The translations under genes were made by a program, and so were the position numbers. A model generated the notes under the pieces. The model was given only the letters and a program-made list of their open reading frames with translations, ran no database searches and had not been told where the DNA came from. Shown here piece by piece: positions 6,550-8,321 of a stretch of 8,321 bases of DNA. Every line of letters begins with the position of its first letter. Within the stretch, counting starts at the first letter, position 1. Source of the DNA: a bacterium (GTDB lineage Bacteria; Bacillota_I; Bacilli_A; RF39; UBA660); NCBI GenBank assembly GCA_014845975.1, contig RKAN01000092.1, forward strand, positions 1 through 8,321, in the 5' to 3' direction.

Positions 6550-6956
6550 GTTTTTTCCTCCTTTTGAATTGTATGAACAATTTCTTCAATATAGGTATCA
6601 ACTTGTTGATGTTTATAGGTAAAAATGTAAGATGGATGATAAAACGATAATAATTTCGTTTTCAAATTTAACTTTTTTAAATGATTTGTTGTGATATTTC
6701 CAAAACTAACAATTAAATCAGGATTTATCTTTTTTATTTTCTTTTTAAATTTTTGGATACAGTCGATTATTTCTTGTTCTGTTGGATAGCGAAGTCGTAG
6801 GTTTTCATCTAGAGGAGCATAATCAACTAGATTCATTAAATAACAATCGTCTTTTAATCTTGAAATAATCTCATGAACTATTTTTCCAGAATTTGTTGTA
6901 ATATCAAAAGGCATTTTATTGATTTTATTAGAAAGTCCAACAAATACTATTTTCAT
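6537..6956 (-). CDS. Short uracil-DNA-glycosylase-superfamily protein with altered first motif
   Basis: This 139-residue protein fits the UDG superfamily fold in order. It has a beta-strand start IVFVGLS; PFDITTNSGKIV (16-27) where family members have the G-x-PF-x-G-x-aG segment; MNLVDYAPLDENLR followed by PTEQEIIDC (41-66), matching the usual TNLV...PP..R.PT.EE...C stretch; INPDLIVSFG (77-86); and HPSYI (107-111), the conserved HPS motif that contacts DNA. The catalytic motif usual in families 4 and 5 (GEAPG-type with its acidic residue) is replaced by GLSNKINK. Only two cysteines are present (C38, C66), so the four-Cys iron-sulfur cluster of those families is absent. Family members are usually about 190-230 residues. 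It may be a divergent glycosylase or a non-catalytic base/nucleotide-binding relative. The start overlaps the hydrolase stop as ATGA, and the ribosome site is weak. Confidence 0.75.
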   Translation of the reverse strand: MKIVFVGLSNKINKMPFDITTNSGKIVHEIISRLKDDCYLMNLVDYAPLDENLRLRYPTEQEIIDCIQKFKKKIKKINPDLIVSFGNITTNHLKKLNLKTKLLSFYHPSYIFTYKHQQVDTYIEEIVHTIQKEEKTWIP

Positions 6957-7852
6957 AACTCATTAAAAAAGTCTAATATATCTTGATAAATACTTTCATG
7001 ATCTACTTCATTTAAAAGTTCATGCCTTTTTTTAGGATACAATTTAGAAGTAATATTTTTATATCCTAATGATCTTAAAAAGTTTATGAGATTTTCAAAT
7101 TTGTTTTTATTTTGAATCACTGGATCATCACTACCAGCAATGACCAATATTTTTAAATTTGAATTTTGAACATTCCAATTTTTCTTATTAAAAGCGTTTT
7201 TCATTAATTCATATAAATTAATAAATCCATTTGTTGTAAATATATATCCAGATAATTCATCTTGGTTATATTGATTTACTTTTTCTATATTAGAACAAAT
7301 CCATTCATTTTGTATTTTATAATTTTTATTATAATTACCAAATGTCAGCTGATTTAAAAATTGACTACGATTTCTATCTCCTTTTATTTTTTTAGATATT
7401 TTTGCAAATTGAATTCCAAGTCCAGCTAATTTATTTTCTGTCGGCGGTCCACATAAAACTATTTTTTCTATTTCTTGATCGTGTTTTTTTAGATAATTTC
7501 TAGCAACCAATGTTCCCATACTATGACTAAATAAATAAACTGGCAAATTTGGATATTGTTTTTTTATGTAACTAGTCACTTGGTATAAATCATCAACAAT
7601 ATATTGACTATTTTCTTCATAGAAATAGCCTAAATCTTCTTTTAATTTTACACTATTTCCATGTCCTCTATGATCATGAATGACTGTGATAAAATTATTT
7701 TTTTTTAGATATTCCATAAATGGATAGTATCGTTCTTTATGTTCTGACATTCCATGAGATATCTGAACTATTCCTTTTGGGGCTTCGCATTCTAATATAG
7801 CAACTTCTAATTTTAATTGATCTCTATCTGATATGATTGTTTCTATTTTCAT
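6953..7852 (-). CDS. Monoacylglycerol lipase / lysophospholipase-like alpha/beta hydrolase (Hydrolase_4)
   Basis: This 299-residue serine hydrolase is predicted to be cytoplasmic. HGMSEH (33-38) forms the oxyanion-hole segment and is highly typical of the family. HDHRGHG (59-65) follows, then the nucleophile elbow FSHSMG with Ser111 (108-113). GSDDPV (240-245) supplies the catalytic Asp, most likely D243, and KRHELLNE gives His277. The length matches bacterial monoacylglycerol lipases and PldB-type lysophospholipases, which release fatty acids from mono-acyl lipids. The exact substrate cannot be assigned. I chose ATG at 7852 because AGGAG lies five bases upstream; a GTG at 7879 would translate this site and part of the preceding terminator. 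It is the first of four overlapping genes, so it leads the cassette. No strong promoter is visible immediately upstream, so transcription may come partly from the preceding gene. Confidence 0.92.
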   Translation of the reverse strand: MKIETIISDRDQLKLEVAILECEAPKGIVQISHGMSEHKERYYPFMEYLKKNNFITVIHDHRGHGNSVKLKEDLGYFYEENSQYIVDDLYQVTSYIKKQYPNLPVYLFSHSMGTLVARNYLKKHDQEIEKIVLCGPPTENKLAGLGIQFAKISKKIKGDRNRSQFLNQLTFGNYNKNYKIQNEWICSNIEKVNQYNQDELSGYIFTTNGFINLYELMKNAFNKKNWNVQNSNLKILVIAGSDDPVIQNKNKFENLINFLRSLGYKNITSKLYPKKRHELLNEVDHESIYQDILDFFNEL

Positions 7853-7857
7853 ATGTT

Positions 7858-7862
7858 CTCCT
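7858..7862 (-). promoter_or_regulatory. Ribosome binding site deciding the hydrolase start
   Basis: AGGAG on the minus strand, five bases before ATG at 7852. It rules in the MKIETII start and makes an in-frame upstream GTG unlikely. Confidence 0.85.
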
Positions 7863-7865
7863 TTT

Positions 7866-7903
7866 AAAATAAAAAGCACACTAACTACTGGAGATTAGTG
7901 CGC
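7866..7903 (-). terminator. Strong intrinsic terminator between nuclease gene and hydrolase cassette
   Basis: On the minus strand GCGCACTAA (7903-7895) pairs with TTAGTGTGC (7884-7876), nine pairs including one G-U, around a 10-base loop. It is followed directly by TTTTTATTTT (7875-7866). It ends the Rpn-family transcript, whose stop is 37 bases upstream. It lies just before the hydrolase ribosome site, so it could equally act as an attenuator in a hydrolase leader. Confidence 0.85.
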
Positions 7904-7939
7904 TATAGTGAAGTTTCCTCCAACTGAATGTAGTTTATA

Positions 7940-8321
7940 TTATAATTTTTTTATTTCTTCTTTCGATAACCCTGTAATATCAATAATATCCTCTATATTC
8001 ATATTTTTATTTAACATAGATTTTGCTATTTCTATATTTCTTTTTTGTAATCCTTGATTAATTCCTTGTTTGATTCCTTGACTAATTCCAATATTAATTC
8101 CTTCTTGAGTGGCATTATAAAGTTGAGTATTTTTGATCATTTGCTCATCTTTTTCTTTGGTTATCCAATTAATAAACATTGGATCATTATTTAATTTTTC
8201 TATCTTTTCCATATATTCTCTCACCACTTTATCTTTTGGTAATTTCTTGATATCTTTGATTTCCATATCTAACATCAACAAATATTTATTTTTTTCTATT
8301 TCTAATTCGTTTTTATCATAC
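7940..8321 (-). CDS. Rpn-family (PD-(D/E)XK) transposase-like nuclease, C-terminal part, 5' end outside window
   Basis: The frame is open up to the right edge (126 residues visible), so the apparent TTG start at 8281 is only an internal Leu codon: upstream codons read YDKNELEIEKNKY and continue the protein. The visible part has the usual end of Rpn/TIGR01784-type proteins: the stretch MEIKDIKKLPKDKVVREYM, a helical spacer with DPMFINWITKEKDE, a run of tetrapeptides (EGIN, IGIS, QGIK, QGIN, QGLQ), and a final helix pair NMNIEDIIDITGLSKEEIKKL. The catalytic PD-(D/E)XK domain lies beyond the window. Known family members promote RecA-independent recombination or act as phage-defence-like, phase-variable nucleases; the function here is inferred. 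A strong terminator follows it. Confidence 0.85.
   Translation of the reverse strand, partial: YDKNELEIEKNKYLLMLDMEIKDIKKLPKDKVVREYMEKIEKLNNDPMFINWITKEKDEQMIKNTQLYNATQEGINIGISQGIKQGINQGLQKRNIEIAKSMLNKNMNIEDIIDITGLSKEEIKKL
8044..8103 (-). repeat. 12-bp tandem repeat inside the nuclease gene
   Basis: Four clear 12-base units (8056-8067, 8068-8079, 8080-8091, 8092-8103) and a degenerate fifth at the left share the plus-strand core AATTCCTT or GATTCCTT. They encode the x-G-I-x tetrapeptides of the Rpn tail. Since the unit is a multiple of three, gain or loss of a copy keeps the frame and changes only the length of the helical linker. Confidence 0.8.

Noticed and set aside
532..7852. Mycoplasma-type genetic code (TGA as Trp), suggested by the low GC
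   Set aside because: TGA ends several genes exactly at coupled ATGA junctions (5470, 6953) and at 5144, and Trp residues are encoded by TGG.
6953..7879. Longer hydrolase frame starting at a GTG at 7879
   Set aside because: It would start inside the terminator stem and T-run and translate the AGGAG site. ATG at 7852 matches the family's N-terminus.
7939..7969. Promoter for the hydrolase cassette at the end of the nuclease gene
   Set aside because: TATAAT is present on the minus strand (7944-7939), but at 17 bases upstream the sequence is ATCGAA, and the best alternative, TTATCG, has a 19-base spacer. Too weak to list as a feature.
8044..8103. CRISPR-like repeats
   Set aside because: The units are 12 bases, directly adjacent without spacers, and in frame inside a coding region.
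7940..8281. Complete 113-residue protein starting with TTG at 8281
   Set aside because: The frame stays open to the window edge with typical Rpn-family residues, so the gene is truncated by the window and not complete here.

Overview
The window is AT-rich DNA from a low-GC Gram-positive bacterium. Shine-Dalgarno sites are strong (GGAGG/AGGAG), promoters are of the TTGACA/TATAAT type, and TGA is used as a stop while Trp is encoded by TGG, so the genetic code is the standard bacterial one. The proteins look like those of Bacillota, perhaps an Erysipelotrichia- or Mollicutes-related gut lineage; that placement is inference. Apart from a short gene tail at the left edge, every gene reads on the minus strand, so the functional order runs from high to low coordinates.

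Right end (7940-8321): the C-terminal part of an Rpn-family (PD-(D/E)XK, transposase-like) nuclease, cut by the window edge, with a tetrapeptide-repeat tail. A strong intrinsic terminator follows at 7866-7903, in a leader-like spacer that could also fold in another way.

Middle (5144-7852): a tightly packed cassette of four overlapping genes. They encode a monoacylglycerol-lipase-like alpha/beta hydrolase, a short uracil-DNA-glycosylase-superfamily protein lacking the usual first motif, a DUF2974/Mbeg1-like alpha/beta hydrolase, and a small protein with two membrane segments. Overlaps of 4, 13 and 4 bases imply translational coupling. No known pathway joins these four.

Left-centre (532-5127): a self-contained drug-efflux-type operon. 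A perfect-consensus promoter with a palindrome just after the -10 drives a MarR-family repressor. Two ABC exporter half-transporters follow and should form a heterodimer of the BmrCD/LmrCD/TM287-288 type: one subunit has a degenerate catalytic site (Asp for Glu, Gln for His) and the other an odd signature motif (ISAGE). The larger subunit carries an unusual insert of about 190 residues between TM1 and TM2, predicted to be extracellular. The operon ends in a clear terminator at 508-527.

Left end (1-531): the tail of a plus-strand coiled-coil gene (3-221), then 310 bases without a protein gene. This gap holds a good minus-strand promoter (457-485) with no protein gene behind it, two hairpins, and a GC-cored terminator (331-364). 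I read it as a candidate small RNA gene of about 120 nt. The plus strand of the same gap has a weaker, tracrRNA-like arrangement, which is recorded as speculative.
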